The notes: generated by a model not told the origin, from the letters alone. A stretch of 64,000 nt of DNA from Caldilineaceae bacterium (GCA_958295845.1 OY282376.1:1439022-1503021), one strand, 5' to 3'. Shown: positions 8,726 through 18,873, numbered from the stretch's first letter. A program made the numbers and translations.

Positions 8726-11566
8726 ATGCCCAACCGCCTCCCCTTTCTCGGGCTCGCGCTGCGCCGCCTCCTCAGTCGGCCTAGCCTCACCCTTCTCTCA
8801 CTACTCAGCATCGTGCTGGCCGTCGGCATGGTCGCCAGCATCCCCGTCTTCTCCCAAGGCGTCTCCTACCTCCTCCTTCAGGACGAGCTCGCCCACATCG
8901 GCACCGTCTTCCATCGTCCGCCCCTCACCATGCGCTTTTACTATATCGTCCCCAAGACGGCCGCCCTGGCGCTCGATAGTGCCCTGCGCCTCGAAACCGA
9001 CTTTCGCCGCATCGTCGAACGAGAGACAGGCCTCACCGTCAACGAGACCCTGACCTACGTCGCCAGCCCCGGAATGACCATCCAGCCCGACACCGACGAC
9101 ACGTCCTACGCCGACCTCAAAGAAAACGTTATCGTCGAGAATATCCAGTTCGCAGTCGTAACCAATATTCGCGATCGCATCAATATCGTTGAAGGCCTGC
9201 CCTACGGGACCGACACCACCGACGACACGGTCAACGTCTGGCTCTTCGAAGAAAAGGCCACCGAGCTGGGCTTCCAGGTCGGCGAGACCTACAACATGGT
9301 CGAAGGCGCCTCAGGTCGCGCCATTCCCATCACCGTCGCCGGTGTCTGGGAACCGGCCGACCCAGCCGATTTCTACTGGTCAGCCACCACCATCTCCTGG
9401 CGCAAGCTCCTGCTCGTGACCGAAGACGTCTACCGCCGCGCCATCGAGCCTGCCGTCAGTCGCCGCACCGGCATCGCAGTCTGGTATCTCAACCCCGACG
9501 AAGATTCCCTCAAACTCCATCAGGCCGATTCCGTCGCCAACGGCCTGCGCATAGTGCCAAACCGTGCCGACCTGCGCTTTAGCGGCACCCAGATGGATGT
9601 CTCGCCCGAGCTGCCTCTGAACCGCTACCTGCAGAGAAGAGCCAGCCTGTCCGCGCTCCTCGTCGGCTTCAGCCTGCCTGCCCTCGGCCTCCTTCTATTC
9701 TTCCTCTGGATCCTTTCCCATGTCACCGCTCAGTTCCAACAGGAAGAGGTGGCCATTCTCGCTTCGCGCGGCGCCGGCCGCCGTTTTGTCGCCCTACTCA
9801 TCCTGCTCGAAACCGTGCTCCTGCTCGTCGTCGGCATCCCACTCGGTTTCGGCGCCGGCTACATCATGGCCCGCGCCATGGGATTGGCCTCCGGCTTTCT
9901 CGTCTTTACGCCTCGCGCCGGCATTCCTGCCACGCTTTTCGAAATCGATTGGCGTCTCATCGGCGTGGCCATACTGCTGCTCGTTCTTGCAAGAGGCATC
10001 CCTGCCCTGCGCGCCGCCCGCGGCGGCATCGTCCAACATCTGCGCGCCCGCTCCCGCCCTCACGCCGCCATCACCACCCTCCTCCTGGCCGGCGACGGCG
10101 CCCTCATCGTACTGACCTGGTACGCCTATCGCCAGCTGAGCCAGCGCGGAACGCTCGGCATCATCGGCTGGGAACCCAGCGGCGACCCCTTCCGCGACCC
10201 GCTGCTGCTCCTGACCCCTTCACTCTTCGTCTTTACCTCAGCACTCGTCCTGACTCATCTATTTCCTCTGCTCATGGGGCCCGTCGATCGCCTCGGAAAC
10301 CGCCTCCGCTCATTCGTCGCCTACATGGGCCTCACCCAACTCCACCGCCAGGGCAGGCACTACTCCGGCAGCCTATTCCTTACCATGGTCTGCCTCAGCC
10401 TCGGCGCCTTCTACGCCTCGATGGCCCTCAGCCTGGACCAGTGGCTTGCCGACCGCATCCACTACGAGGTCGGCACCGATTTCCGCTTTCAGCAGGGCAT
10501 CCCCCCGCCCGCCATGGGCGGGCCCGCCCTCCCCGGTGAGGAGCCCGACCCGGAAGTGGTGAGCGCATGGCTCTTGCCCATTGAAGATTACCTGGAAATC
10601 CCCGGCGTCGACGACGCAACCCGTGTCGCCGTCTTCAAGTCCCAGACCAGCGTCTCCCGCCAGATCGACGCCGTCTTTCTCGGCATCGACCGCTTCGACT
10701 TCCCCCGCGTCGCCTTCCACCGTTCCGACTTCAATTACGCCCCCCTCGGCGAAATGATGAATCGACTCGGCATGTATCCCAACGGGATCCTCGTGTCCCG
10801 CAACTTCCTGCGTCGCAGCCGCCTCCTCGAAGGCCAGACCACCGAGCTGACAATCTCGATCAACTACGGCTCCCTTGAGCACGAATTTCTCATTGTCGGC
10901 GCATACGACTACTTCCCCACCGCCTATCCCGAGGATACCGAAGTCTTCGTCGGCAATCTGGACTACGTTTTCGAGCAGGTCGGCGACGAAAGCCTGCACC
11001 AGATCTGGATGAAGACAAACACTGAAGCCGTTCCCCAAACGATTGTCGACACCCTGATCGAAATGGGCATCTGGCCGATCCGCATCCGCGACGCCCGCGC
11101 CCTTCTCACCCTCGACGAGGAGAGAGTCGAGCGCATCGGTCTCTACGGTATCCTGTCCGTCGGCTTTCTCGCCTCCACGCTTCTCGCCAGCCTCGGCCTC
11201 CTGGTCTACACCTATGCCTCGCTCCAGGGCCGCCTGCAGCAGATCAGCGTCATGCGCGCCGTCGGCCTCAAGACCAGACTCGTCCTCGCCATGGTCGGCG
11301 TCGAATATCTTGGCGTGATCCTATTTGGTGTCTTGTGGGGAGTTGTCATCGGCATCGCCACCGCCTGGCTCTTCGTGCCCTTCTTCCGCGTCAGCGGTGA
11401 TCCGATCTTTGCGCTGCCCCCCTTCGTGCGTCACATCGCCTGGGGCCAGATCGGCATCCTCGCGCTCGTATTCGGCACCGCCCTCCTGGGATCCCAGTCG
11501 ATAATCCTCTACTGGAGTACACGCCGCGATCTTTTCCAGGTACTGCGCATGGGACAGAGGGAGTAA
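8726..11566 (+). CDS. FtsX/MacB-like ABC transporter permease, 946 aa
   Basis: The protein starts at the base after the adaptor's stop. One membrane helix lies near the N-terminus (LTLLSLLSIVLAVGMVAS), then a large extracytoplasmic domain (about 40-300), a helix bundle (about 305-490), a second extracytoplasmic domain (about 545-800) and three C-terminal helices (about 810-930). This duplicated FtsX-like arrangement is typical of large lipoprotein-release, macrolide-export or peptide-export permeases. The last helices include the LQQISVMRAVGLKTRLVLAMVG coupling region that contacts the ATPase. The gap to the ATPase gene is only 4 bases. It should sit in the cytoplasmic membrane as the core of an export or membrane-remodelling machine. 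Confidence 0.85.
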   Translation: MPNRLPFLGLALRRLLSRPSLTLLSLLSIVLAVGMVASIPVFSQGVSYLLLQDELAHIGTVFHRPPLTMRFYYIVPKTAALALDSALRLETDFRRIVERETGLTVNETLTYVASPGMTIQPDTDDTSYADLKENVIVENIQFAVVTNIRDRINIVEGLPYGTDTTDDTVNVWLFEEKATELGFQVGETYNMVEGASGRAIPITVAGVWEPADPADFYWSATTISWRKLLLVTEDVYRRAIEPAVSRRTGIAVWYLNPDEDSLKLHQADSVANGLRIVPNRADLRFSGTQMDVSPELPLNRYLQRRASLSALLVGFSLPALGLLLFFLWILSHVTAQFQQEEVAILASRGAGRRFVALLILLETVLLLVVGIPLGFGAGYIMARAMGLASGFLVFTPRAGIPATLFEIDWRLIGVAILLLVLARGIPALRAARGGIVQHLRARSRPHAAITTLLLAGDGALIVLTWYAYRQLSQRGTLGIIGWEPSGDPFRDPLLLLTPSLFVFTSALVLTHLFPLLMGPVDRLGNRLRSFVAYMGLTQLHRQGRHYSGSLFLTMVCLSLGAFYASMALSLDQWLADRIHYEVGTDFRFQQGIPPPAMGGPALPGEEPDPEVVSAWLLPIEDYLEIPGVDDATRVAVFKSQTSVSRQIDAVFLGIDRFDFPRVAFHRSDFNYAPLGEMMNRLGMYPNGILVSRNFLRRSRLLEGQTTELTISINYGSLEHEFLIVGAYDYFPTAYPEDTEVFVGNLDYVFEQVGDESLHQIWMKTNTEAVPQTIVDTLIEMGIWPIRIRDARALLTLDEERVERIGLYGILSVGFLASTLLASLGLLVYTYASLQGRLQQISVMRAVGLKTRLVLAMVGVEYLGVILFGVLWGVVIGIATAWLFVPFFRVSGDPIFALPPFVRHIAWGQIGILALVFGTALLGSQSIILYWSTRRDLFQVLRMGQRE

Positions 11567-11570
11567 CAGC

Positions 11571-13598
11571 ATGACGCAAGCCGCAACCGCAAACGGCACA
11601 CCCCTGGTCGTCTGCGACAATTTGGTCAAAATCTATCAGATAGACGAAATCGAGGTCGTGGCCCTCCAGGGCCTCGATCTGGAAATCCGCCGCGGCGAGA
11701 TGATGGCGATCATCGGCGCCAGCGGCAGTGGCAAGTCCTCCCTCCTCAACATCATTGGCGGCCTCGACCGTCCCTCAGCCGGCCAGATCACCGTCAACGG
11801 ACGCAACCTGCTCAAAGCCGCCGACAAGGAGCTGGAGGACTACCGCCTGCAGGACGTTGGCTTCGTCTGGCAGCAGTCCGCCCGCAACCTCATCCCCTAC
11901 CTGACCGCCCAGGAAAACGTCGAGCTCCCCATGATCGCAGCCCGTGAACACACCGCGCCGCCGGCAGAACGCGCCCGCGAGCTGCTCGACGCCGTCGGAC
12001 TGCTCAGCCACAGCCACCACCGTCTGGCGCAACTCTCAGGGGGACAGCAGCAGCGCGTCGCCATCGCCGTGGCACTGGCCAACCAACCCCAGATCCTCCT
12101 TGCCGATGAACCGACCGGCGAGGTCGACTCGGTCACCGCCAACCAGATCTGGCAGCTCCTTCGCGAGTTGAACCGCCGCTTCAACCTCACCAGCATCATC
12201 GTCAGCCACGACCGCGATATCGCTCGTATCGTCGATCGCGTAATCGGCATCCGTGACGGCAAAATCAGCACCGAAATCGTGCGCCAATCACACACCGGCA
12301 TGCTCGATGACCAGTTGTCCGCCGGGCTGGACGACACCGACAGCGACCCGTTCGCCCCTGACGGGCCCGCCGGAGGTACCGACAGCCCGAACCTCCAACT
12401 CGAAGAGCGTGTCGTCCTCGATGCCGTCGGTCGGCTGCAGATGCCCCACGAGTATCTGGAACAGCGCGGCATTAACCGCAGAGCGGTCGTGCAACTGGTC
12501 GAAGACGGCATCCTTGTGCGCCAGGCGCAGGAACAGCTCTCTTTCACCGGCGAAGACAGCGCCGCCGGCGCCTACCTCGGCGATGAGGACGATCTCTCCG
12601 CCTGGGAACAGGACCCCACGCCCCGCCGCCGCAATCCGTGGTGGCGTAGGCTCCTGCTGGGCGCTCCCCGCGAAGTTGACGAAAGTCCGGATCCCCTGCA
12701 GGCTGCCAACCCTTGGGAGAGCGACGTAACCCCCTCTGCCGCAGACGACGACCGTGCGCCCACAGACAGTTCCCGCCAAACGCTCCAATGGGACAGTAAC
12801 GCCGCCTCCGCTCGGGCCACCTTCGCGCCCCCGGAGCCTACCCCCGAAACCAGCACCGCCGCTGCCGAATCCGAATCCTTGGTGATTTCGGAATTCTACC
12901 GGGGACCACTCGTCGAGGTCAGCGATCTCGAGCGCGTCTATTCCGTGGGAGATCAGTCCGTCTATGCCCTGCGCGGCATCGATCTGTCCGTCCCCCGGCG
13001 CTGCTTCGCCCTCTTCCGCGGCCGCTCCGGCTCCGGCAAGACAACACTGCTCAACCTGATCGGCAGCCTCGATACCCCAACCGCAGGCCGCGTCTCTCTT
13101 TTCGGCCAGGACATCGCAAAGCTGACCGCCGATCAATGCGCCCAGATCCGCCAACACCATATAGGCTTCGTTTTCCAGGCCTTCTCCCTCATTCCCACAC
13201 TGTCAGCCCAGGAAAATGTCGAGATGACCTTGCGAATCCTCGGCCAACCCGCCGCAGAGCGCCGTCGCAGGGCCGCCTACTGCTTGTCACTCGTCGGGCT
13301 TGGCCGCTGGGCCGACCACCGACCCTTTGAAATGTCAGGCGGACAGCAGCAACGCCTCTCCATCGCCCGCGCCCTCGCCCACGGCCCGGCAATGCTGATC
13401 GCAGACGAACCCACCAGTGACCTCGACAGCGAAACCGGCCGCCAAATCCTGGAGTTGTTCGCCCAGCTGGTCGCAGAGCAAGGCATCACCGTGCTGATGG
13501 CCAGCCACGATCCCACCAGCGATGACTTCGCCACCGAAGTATACGAGCTTCAGGATGGCGAGATAGCCAGACACACCACCAACGGCCGCTCGAACTAG
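11571..13598 (+). CDS. ABC transporter ATPase with two nucleotide-binding domains joined by a long linker
   Basis: 675 aa. Domain 1: Walker A GASGSGKS (49-56), signature LSGGQQQR (155-162), Walker B ILLADE (175-180). Domain 2: Walker A GRSGSGKT (484-491), signature MSGGQQQR (588-595), Walker B MLIADE (608-613). Both resemble LolD/MacB-type ATPases. The two are joined by about 200 residues (about 240-440). The first part of the linker looks folded (RVVLDAVGRLQMPHEYLEQRG) and the rest is acidic, proline-rich and probably disordered. Most MacB/LolD-type systems use a homodimer of single-domain subunits, so this fused form pairs naturally with the double-size permease upstream. It is cytoplasmic, peripheral to the membrane. 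Confidence 0.9.
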   Translation: MTQAATANGTPLVVCDNLVKIYQIDEIEVVALQGLDLEIRRGEMMAIIGASGSGKSSLLNIIGGLDRPSAGQITVNGRNLLKAADKELEDYRLQDVGFVWQQSARNLIPYLTAQENVELPMIAAREHTAPPAERARELLDAVGLLSHSHHRLAQLSGGQQQRVAIAVALANQPQILLADEPTGEVDSVTANQIWQLLRELNRRFNLTSIIVSHDRDIARIVDRVIGIRDGKISTEIVRQSHTGMLDDQLSAGLDDTDSDPFAPDGPAGGTDSPNLQLEERVVLDAVGRLQMPHEYLEQRGINRRAVVQLVEDGILVRQAQEQLSFTGEDSAAGAYLGDEDDLSAWEQDPTPRRRNPWWRRLLLGAPREVDESPDPLQAANPWESDVTPSAADDDRAPTDSSRQTLQWDSNAASARATFAPPEPTPETSTAAAESESLVISEFYRGPLVEVSDLERVYSVGDQSVYALRGIDLSVPRRCFALFRGRSGSGKTTLLNLIGSLDTPTAGRVSLFGQDIAKLTADQCAQIRQHHIGFVFQAFSLIPTLSAQENVEMTLRILGQPAAERRRRAAYCLSLVGLGRWADHRPFEMSGGQQQRLSIARALAHGPAMLIADEPTSDLDSETGRQILELFAQLVAEQGITVLMASHDPTSDDFATEVYELQDGEIARHTTNGRSN

Positions 13599-13653
13599 TA
13601 GAGTACAACCCGACTTCCCGTATTTCACCGCCTCCCGCACAGGAGATCCGAAA

Positions 13654-14682
13654 ATGGCCCAGACTTGGCGCGTCGCCATCGCCGGCTGCCATCGCATGCT
13701 CGACCGCAAACCGGCCAATCACAACTTCGCCACCGCCTTCGATGCCGTACCCGACACCGAAATCGTCGCCGTCTTCGACCTCGGCGCCGATACGCGCCAG
13801 GAGTTTCAAGACTGCTGGGGAGACCAGGTCGCCGCCTACGATGACTTTGGCCGCATGCTGCAGCAGGAGAAACCCGATCTTCTCTGCGTAGCAACCAGCC
13901 AGAAGATGCATGCCGACCAGATCGAGCAGGCCGTTGCCGCCGGTGTGCGCGGCATCCTATGTGACAAGCCCCTCGTGACCAGCCTTTCCGAAGCCGACCG
14001 GCTCCTGGACGCCTGCCGCACCGCCGGTGTCCCGCTTGCTCTCGGCCTCGACCGCCGCTGGCTCGTCTCCTACCACCGTCTGGCTGAACTGCTGCGCGAT
14101 GGCATCGTCGGCCAGCTGCAGTCGCTCATCATCTACGGCATCTCCAACCTGATCAACCACGGCTGTCACTGGTATGACGCAGCCCTCCAACTTGCCGGCG
14201 ATCTCGAACCGCAATGGGTGAGCGGATTTGTCGACGATCTCCCCGGCGAAGCCCCGGATTCCCGCCGCCATCTGGACCCGCCCGGTCGCCTTATGGTGGG
14301 GCTTGCCGGAGACGTCCAACTCTACTTCACGCCCGGCGGCAGCCAGCGGCCGGCCTTCGACGTAATCGGCAGCCAGGGTCGTCTGACAATTGTGGATGAT
14401 GGGCTGCAGGCGTGGCAGTGGCAAGATGCCGGCGCGCCGCCGTTACCGCTGGATATCCCCCAGCCGGTTGGCGATTTCCCCGCCGGCGCCGCTATTGTGC
14501 GCGATTTGGTCGACGCCGTCGCCAGCCGCGGCAGGACCGCCTGCGACGTCGAAGAGGCCCGCCGCGCCACCGAAATCGGCTTCGCTGTTCACCTGTCGCA
14601 CGCGCGCCAAGGCGCCCGCGTCGACCTGCCCGCCGCCGATCGCGAACTGCGTATTCCTTCGTTCCCGTGGGGAAATGAATAG
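13654..14682 (+). CDS. Gfo/Idh/MocA family oxidoreductase (DKP variant)
   Basis: 342 aa, starting at an ATG preceded by CAGGAGATCC, 55 bases after the ABC ATPase. The N-terminal Rossmann domain and the catalytic-motif region GILCDKPLVTS (about 106-116) mark the family; the usual EKP lysine motif is DKP here. A C-terminal beta-sheet domain contains NLINHGCHWYDAALQLAG, with the histidine expected at the active site. Probably NAD(P)-dependent on a sugar or sugar acid. Whether it belongs to the ABC operon or only follows it is unclear; the next gene is convergent. Confidence 0.85.
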   Translation: MAQTWRVAIAGCHRMLDRKPANHNFATAFDAVPDTEIVAVFDLGADTRQEFQDCWGDQVAAYDDFGRMLQQEKPDLLCVATSQKMHADQIEQAVAAGVRGILCDKPLVTSLSEADRLLDACRTAGVPLALGLDRRWLVSYHRLAELLRDGIVGQLQSLIIYGISNLINHGCHWYDAALQLAGDLEPQWVSGFVDDLPGEAPDSRRHLDPPGRLMVGLAGDVQLYFTPGGSQRPAFDVIGSQGRLTIVDDGLQAWQWQDAGAPPLPLDIPQPVGDFPAGAAIVRDLVDAVASRGRTACDVEEARRATEIGFAVHLSHARQGARVDLPAADRELRIPSFPWGNE

Positions 14683-14704
14683 GGGTGGACCGTCTCTGGC
14701 TCCG

Positions 14705-15964
14705 TCAGCCGGACCGGTAGGCTGCCGCCAACTTCTGAAAGATGGCGATCACGTCGTCAATCTCCTGCGTACCCCAGTTCTCGTGGATCGAAAACGTGAA
14801 GTGGCTTCTCAGCATCGCCTGCGCGTTGGGGCACGGAAAATCGCGATTCGGGTCGCCCTTGTATAACGGACTGGCCCAGGGGTAGCCGCTGCTGCCAAAG
14901 ACCCGCCGCTCCGTATACCACGACTGCCGGTGCGGCATCCCGTACCGGTAATCGTCCGTCACCGGCAGACCCTCCTGGCGCAGACTCTCGCAGAACGTCT
15001 CCTTGTCACACGCCGCCCGTTCCGGGTAAAACGCCACCGGCAAAAACCAGTTGCTGGACTCGACATTCCGCCCCGGCCGCTGCATGGAGATCATCTCCAC
15101 ATCTTCCGTGCCTTCGATCAGCTGGCCGACAATTGCCTGCCTGCGTTCGATCATCTCCGGCAGTTTGCGCAGCTGAATCAGGCCAACAACGGCTGCCAAA
15201 TCCGTCTGATTGAAGTTCAGCGTCGCCTGCATGTTCGTCGCGCTTTCCGGCAGAAAGTGGGGCTTCCCGCGGTCAGCCATCCGCCGCACCGACTGGTAGA
15301 GCCCCTCGTCCCGGGTGAAGACCATCCCGCCCTGCCCGCCCGAGCTATGGTTCTTTCCCGAATTCGTCGAAAAGGCCGACAGGTCGCCGAAACTCCCGGC
15401 CAGCCGCCCCTTGAACCGCGCCCCGTGCGCCTGCGCACAGTCTTCGATTACCGGAATGCCATGCCGCCCCGCCACCTCCATGATGCCGCCAATGTCGGCC
15501 GGCTCGCCCGCAATATGCGGCACGATAACTGCGCTCGTACGCGGCGAAATCAGTTCCTCGATCTGCTCTGGCCCTGTATTGAAACTGCCCGGCGCCGAGT
15601 CCGCGATCATCGGGATCATGCTCTGCAAGGGGATGGGCATAATCCCGCCCGGGTCCGTAAAAGGCCCGATAATGACCTCGGTGAACGCCTCCAGCTCCAG
15701 CGCCAGCAGCGCCACGTAGACCGCCGCCGATCCGGAGCTGACCGCGTCCGCGTATCCGCCTCCCAGGTACTCCGCAAACGCCGCGCAATACGCCTCCTCC
15801 TCCTCGCCCTGGTACGCGCCCAGCGTCCCCGTTGCAACGACCTTGTCCATGTACGCGCTGACCGCCTCCACTTCCTCGCTCCCAATGTGCCCGCGCGCCG
15901 GCAACGGCGCCTCTCTCACAGGACTACCCCCATGCAAGGCCAGCTTTCTCACACTGTCACTCAT
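14705..15964 (-). CDS. DegT/DnrJ/EryC1/StrS-family PLP enzyme
   Basis: 419 aa. The PLP-binding signature is present: acidic residue in VIEDCAQAHGA (D175) and the Schiff-base lysine in TNSGKNHSSGGQGG (K204). Family members transaminate keto-sugars, usually at C3 or C4 of nucleotide sugars. It starts 3 bases after the stop of the heparinase-like gene, so it is the third gene of the aldolase-heparinase-aminotransferase operon. In a catabolic operon it could act on a ketosugar intermediate rather than a nucleotide sugar; that is inference. The cofactor residues are intact. Confidence 0.88.
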   Translation of the reverse strand: MSDSVRKLALHGGSPVREAPLPARGHIGSEEVEAVSAYMDKVVATGTLGAYQGEEEEAYCAAFAEYLGGGYADAVSSGSAAVYVALLALELEAFTEVIIGPFTDPGGIMPIPLQSMIPMIADSAPGSFNTGPEQIEELISPRTSAVIVPHIAGEPADIGGIMEVAGRHGIPVIEDCAQAHGARFKGRLAGSFGDLSAFSTNSGKNHSSGGQGGMVFTRDEGLYQSVRRMADRGKPHFLPESATNMQATLNFNQTDLAAVVGLIQLRKLPEMIERRQAIVGQLIEGTEDVEMISMQRPGRNVESSNWFLPVAFYPERAACDKETFCESLRQEGLPVTDDYRYGMPHRQSWYTERRVFGSSGYPWASPLYKGDPNRDFPCPNAQAMLRSHFTFSIHENWGTQEIDDVIAIFQKLAAAYRSG

Positions 15965-15967
15965 GCC

Positions 15968-18124
15968 TTAATCCTCCAGAGTATATTCGAAGCGATTGCT
16001 GGCCGGCAGTTCGGCCAGCCAAGGTGGAGTCTCTACGCCGCTGTTCATCCGGACAATCCAACGGTCCTGCCACCCGGACCCTTCCACTGTACACGCCGCC
16101 CAGCCAGCCCCGATCAGGTCGCTGCCATGCCAGGTGACCGAGCCAATCCGGGGGCTGTCCCGGTAGGGATGAAATACACTGAGAAAGGCCGTGCGCGACG
16201 CAGTTCGCTGGCGGATCATCAGGTCCTGCGTGTCCTCCGCCGGGTATCCCGGCGCCGGCCCCGCATACAGAACTGTCCCGTTCATCTCCGCCATAAAGAG
16301 TTTCGTGCCCGTTTCTCCAAACTCCCAGTTCAATGCGATATTGTCGTACGCCGGCCGCGTGCTGAGATCATCGATGTACTCGTATCCGTCCCCCTTAAGT
16401 TCGGCAGGCACAATCGGAATGCCGTCCCCAAGCGGCGCCAACACGCCCCGGTTGCGGAAAATCCAGTCGATTCGCCGCTCTCGCCCCGCGTCGACCAGGA
16501 AGATGTCCACAAAATAATCGCCGCACGCCAGGACCGCCCTGCGCATACCGGCCCCATCGTAAATTGCTGGCGCCTCGCTGTCGACACCGTAGGTGGGCGC
16601 GTCGATACCGATGACAGCCTCCTCTCCCCACCTGACCGCGGCGTCAGCGATCTGAAACGGCCCGTCAGCCCGGAAGGCAATGCTCCGCCCCGCGCCCGCC
16701 GGCTGCGACTTGCCGTCCAGCACGACCGTGTTATGACTGACCGTCTGCCGGTACCAGCCCTGAAACAGGTCGATCCCGTACCCGGGCGTTCCCAGGTCCG
16801 GCGCCTGCCGTTCGCCGCATGCATAGACAGTCAGCCCCAACTTGTCCGGGTGCCCGTGTCCGCCGCCATGAATCCCGTACTTGAGGAAAACATACTGCTC
16901 AGTCGCCTCCGACCGCACTGCCTCCCCTTCCGGCTGCGTACGCAGAATCGTATAGCCCGAAGCCGGCATCTGCACACTGGGCAGCGCGAGACCCGCTTCC
17001 GGGTCCGCTTCCAGTTCCGTAGCCCCGTACAGAAGTGCATCAAGGCTTTCCCGCGGCCCGTGTCGATACGCCCGCGCCAGCACCTGGCCGAAGAGCGGTT
17101 CATCGAACCACGCGTTTCCAATCTCGTAAAAAGCCGGCGCCTTGGGCACGCCGTGGCAGCAGTCGTCATTCAAACCGGTGAAGTACCAACAGTCATTCGT
17201 CGCCGGCAAGCTTCCATCAGGGTAGGCGCACAGAACCGGCGCCCGCAGCACAGCCGCCAGTGACGGATGCTCCCGTATATCCCACTTCGGCAGATTGACA
17301 GTCGCTTTCGCCAGCAACAGCAGCGCAGCCACCGTGTAAAAGTGATAGCTGAACGAGCCTTCAAACCACAGCCCGTCCGCCAGGATGCCCTCCCGCGCCT
17401 GCGTATGAAAGCCATACTGCCCGTCAATCGCGAATTCCAGCAACGATTCACGCCCGGTCACTGCCCCGATAGTCCCAATAGCCGCGTTGTGCCAGCAGGC
17501 AAAGTTGTGGATCCCCCCGAAATGCCGCGCCATCAGAAACTCCGCCGCCGGCAGCAGCAGCCCGTCAACGATCTCTTTCTGCTGCCCATCGCTGAGCGTA
17601 GACCGGATCAGATCGAAAGACCACGCCAGCGGAATCGACCACACCGCCTCGTCCAACGTACTGAACTGCGCAACGCCATGGTTCTCCGGCCGCCAGCCGT
17701 CATAGGCCTTGTACCCATCGTACGCATCGGCATAGCCCAACAGGATCTCCTGCACGCTCTGCCGGTTCCGCTCCTCGCCCTCCAGCTTCCACAGCACAGC
17801 CAGCCGCAACGCCGACTCCGCCAGCCTGTTGTTGACCGACCAGCGCCAAGCCGAGTCAAACGGCTCCCCACTGAACGTCGCCCCGTCAACAGGGCAGCGA
17901 TGCAGAGTGGGCGAGTCAGGCTCAAAAATCAGCTGAACCGCATGCTGCGGGCAGAAATAATCATGATAATAACCCCCCGGCAACGCCTGCACGCCGACCG
18001 GCCGGGCAAAGAAGTCCGCTACTTCATGACGTAAAAACTCAAGCGCCGCCGCGAACTCCCCTAACCCTGCCTTGTGCTTGATCTGCGGCCATTGTTCGTC
18101 TGAAATGAGAGTAGGTCCGCTCAC
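15968..18124 (-). CDS. Heparinase II/III-like polysaccharide lyase or hydrolase
   Basis: 718 aa from a GTG at 18124 that overlaps the aldolase stop (GTGA), with AGGAGG ten bases upstream. The frame is open further up, but the extension would lie inside the aldolase gene. The N-terminal half is an alpha/alpha toroid (HNFACWHNAAIGTIGAV near residue 190 holds the family's Asn/His). The C-terminal half is a beta-sandwich with GGHGHPDKLGLTVY and SHNTVVLDGKSQ, motifs of the heparinase II/III C-terminal domain. No signal peptide is evident, so it may act on imported oligosaccharides. Family members cleave uronic-acid polysaccharides such as heparin, alginate or related glycans; the exact substrate is unknown. 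Confidence 0.8.
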   Translation of the reverse strand: MSGPTLISDEQWPQIKHKAGLGEFAAALEFLRHEVADFFARPVGVQALPGGYYHDYFCPQHAVQLIFEPDSPTLHRCPVDGATFSGEPFDSAWRWSVNNRLAESALRLAVLWKLEGEERNRQSVQEILLGYADAYDGYKAYDGWRPENHGVAQFSTLDEAVWSIPLAWSFDLIRSTLSDGQQKEIVDGLLLPAAEFLMARHFGGIHNFACWHNAAIGTIGAVTGRESLLEFAIDGQYGFHTQAREGILADGLWFEGSFSYHFYTVAALLLLAKATVNLPKWDIREHPSLAAVLRAPVLCAYPDGSLPATNDCWYFTGLNDDCCHGVPKAPAFYEIGNAWFDEPLFGQVLARAYRHGPRESLDALLYGATELEADPEAGLALPSVQMPASGYTILRTQPEGEAVRSEATEQYVFLKYGIHGGGHGHPDKLGLTVYACGERQAPDLGTPGYGIDLFQGWYRQTVSHNTVVLDGKSQPAGAGRSIAFRADGPFQIADAAVRWGEEAVIGIDAPTYGVDSEAPAIYDGAGMRRAVLACGDYFVDIFLVDAGRERRIDWIFRNRGVLAPLGDGIPIVPAELKGDGYEYIDDLSTRPAYDNIALNWEFGETGTKLFMAEMNGTVLYAGPAPGYPAEDTQDLMIRQRTASRTAFLSVFHPYRDSPRIGSVTWHGSDLIGAGWAACTVEGSGWQDRWIVRMNSGVETPPWLAELPASNRFEYTLED

Positions 18125-18873
18125 GACGCCGCAGCCTCCTCCACCTTCGCCTTGAAAGCCTGCCCGCCTGACGCAACCCAGGCCGCCCACCCCGTCAACA
18201 GAAAACGAACGCCCAGGTTGACGTAATGCGCAGCGTTCGCATCACTGGCAAGCCCGCCCGCATTCCTGCCTGCCGCGATAATCTGCGCAAACGCCCCCTC
18301 TATCGTCGCCACAACATCGGGGTGCTCAATGTCTCCCAAATGACCCATCGTCTGCGCCAGGTCGCTCGGCGCCACGAAGAACACGTCAATATGATCGACA
18401 GTGAGGATCTCCGCCAGATTATTGATCGCAATGATATCCTCGATCAGCACGATGACCAGCGTTTCGTCGTTGGCCCGGTGCACATAGTCCGGGACGCCGT
18501 ATCCCTGGCGGCTCGTGTACATGCCCCGCCTGCCGGCAGGATGGAATTTGGCCGCATTGACCACTGCCTGGGCCTCTTCGACCGTATTGACATGCGGAAC
18601 CACAATCCCCTGCGCGCCCAAGTCAAACGTACGGTAGATGATCCCCTCATTGTTCCGGTTGACCCGCACAACCGACGTCATACCCCACAGGTCGCAGGCT
18701 CGCGTCAAATCAGGAATGTCCCCGTAATCCACCGGGCCATGTTCCCCTTCCAGCCAGATCGCGTCGAACCCCAGTGGGCCCAACTGATCGATCATGTCGG
18801 TCGAGTTGTTCCCGGAGAGGCAGACAACCGTCTCGCCCCGTTCCAGCATGTGCTTGGCTCTGTTTTCTCGCAT
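18121..18873 (-). CDS. HpcH/HpaI-family aldolase (2-keto-3-deoxy sugar acid type)
   Basis: 250 aa from ATG 18873 (MRENRAKHMLERGETVV, the usual N-terminus), after an AGAGAGACG leader. Family residues are visible: WLEGEHGPVDY near 40-50 (metal/pyruvate site region), RVNRN, DLGAQGIVVPHVNT (about 88-101), LIEDIIAINNLAEI (metal-ligand Glu) and FVAPSDLAQTMG. These class II aldolases split 2-keto-3-deoxy sugar acids to pyruvate and an aldehyde. A rhamnonate dehydratase-like enzyme encoded at 24606-25787 would make such a substrate, so a KDR aldolase role is plausible. First gene of the operon with the heparinase and DegT proteins. Confidence 0.85.
   Translation of the reverse strand: MRENRAKHMLERGETVVCLSGNNSTDMIDQLGPLGFDAIWLEGEHGPVDYGDIPDLTRACDLWGMTSVVRVNRNNEGIIYRTFDLGAQGIVVPHVNTVEEAQAVVNAAKFHPAGRRGMYTSRQGYGVPDYVHRANDETLVIVLIEDIIAINNLAEILTVDHIDVFFVAPSDLAQTMGHLGDIEHPDVVATIEGAFAQIIAAGRNAGGLASDANAAHYVNLGVRFLLTGWAAWVASGGQAFKAKVEEAAAS

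Noticed and set aside
14930..17263. 777-codon plus-strand frame
   Set aside because: It is antisense to the DegT and heparinase-like genes and is arginine/histidine-rich with no family features.
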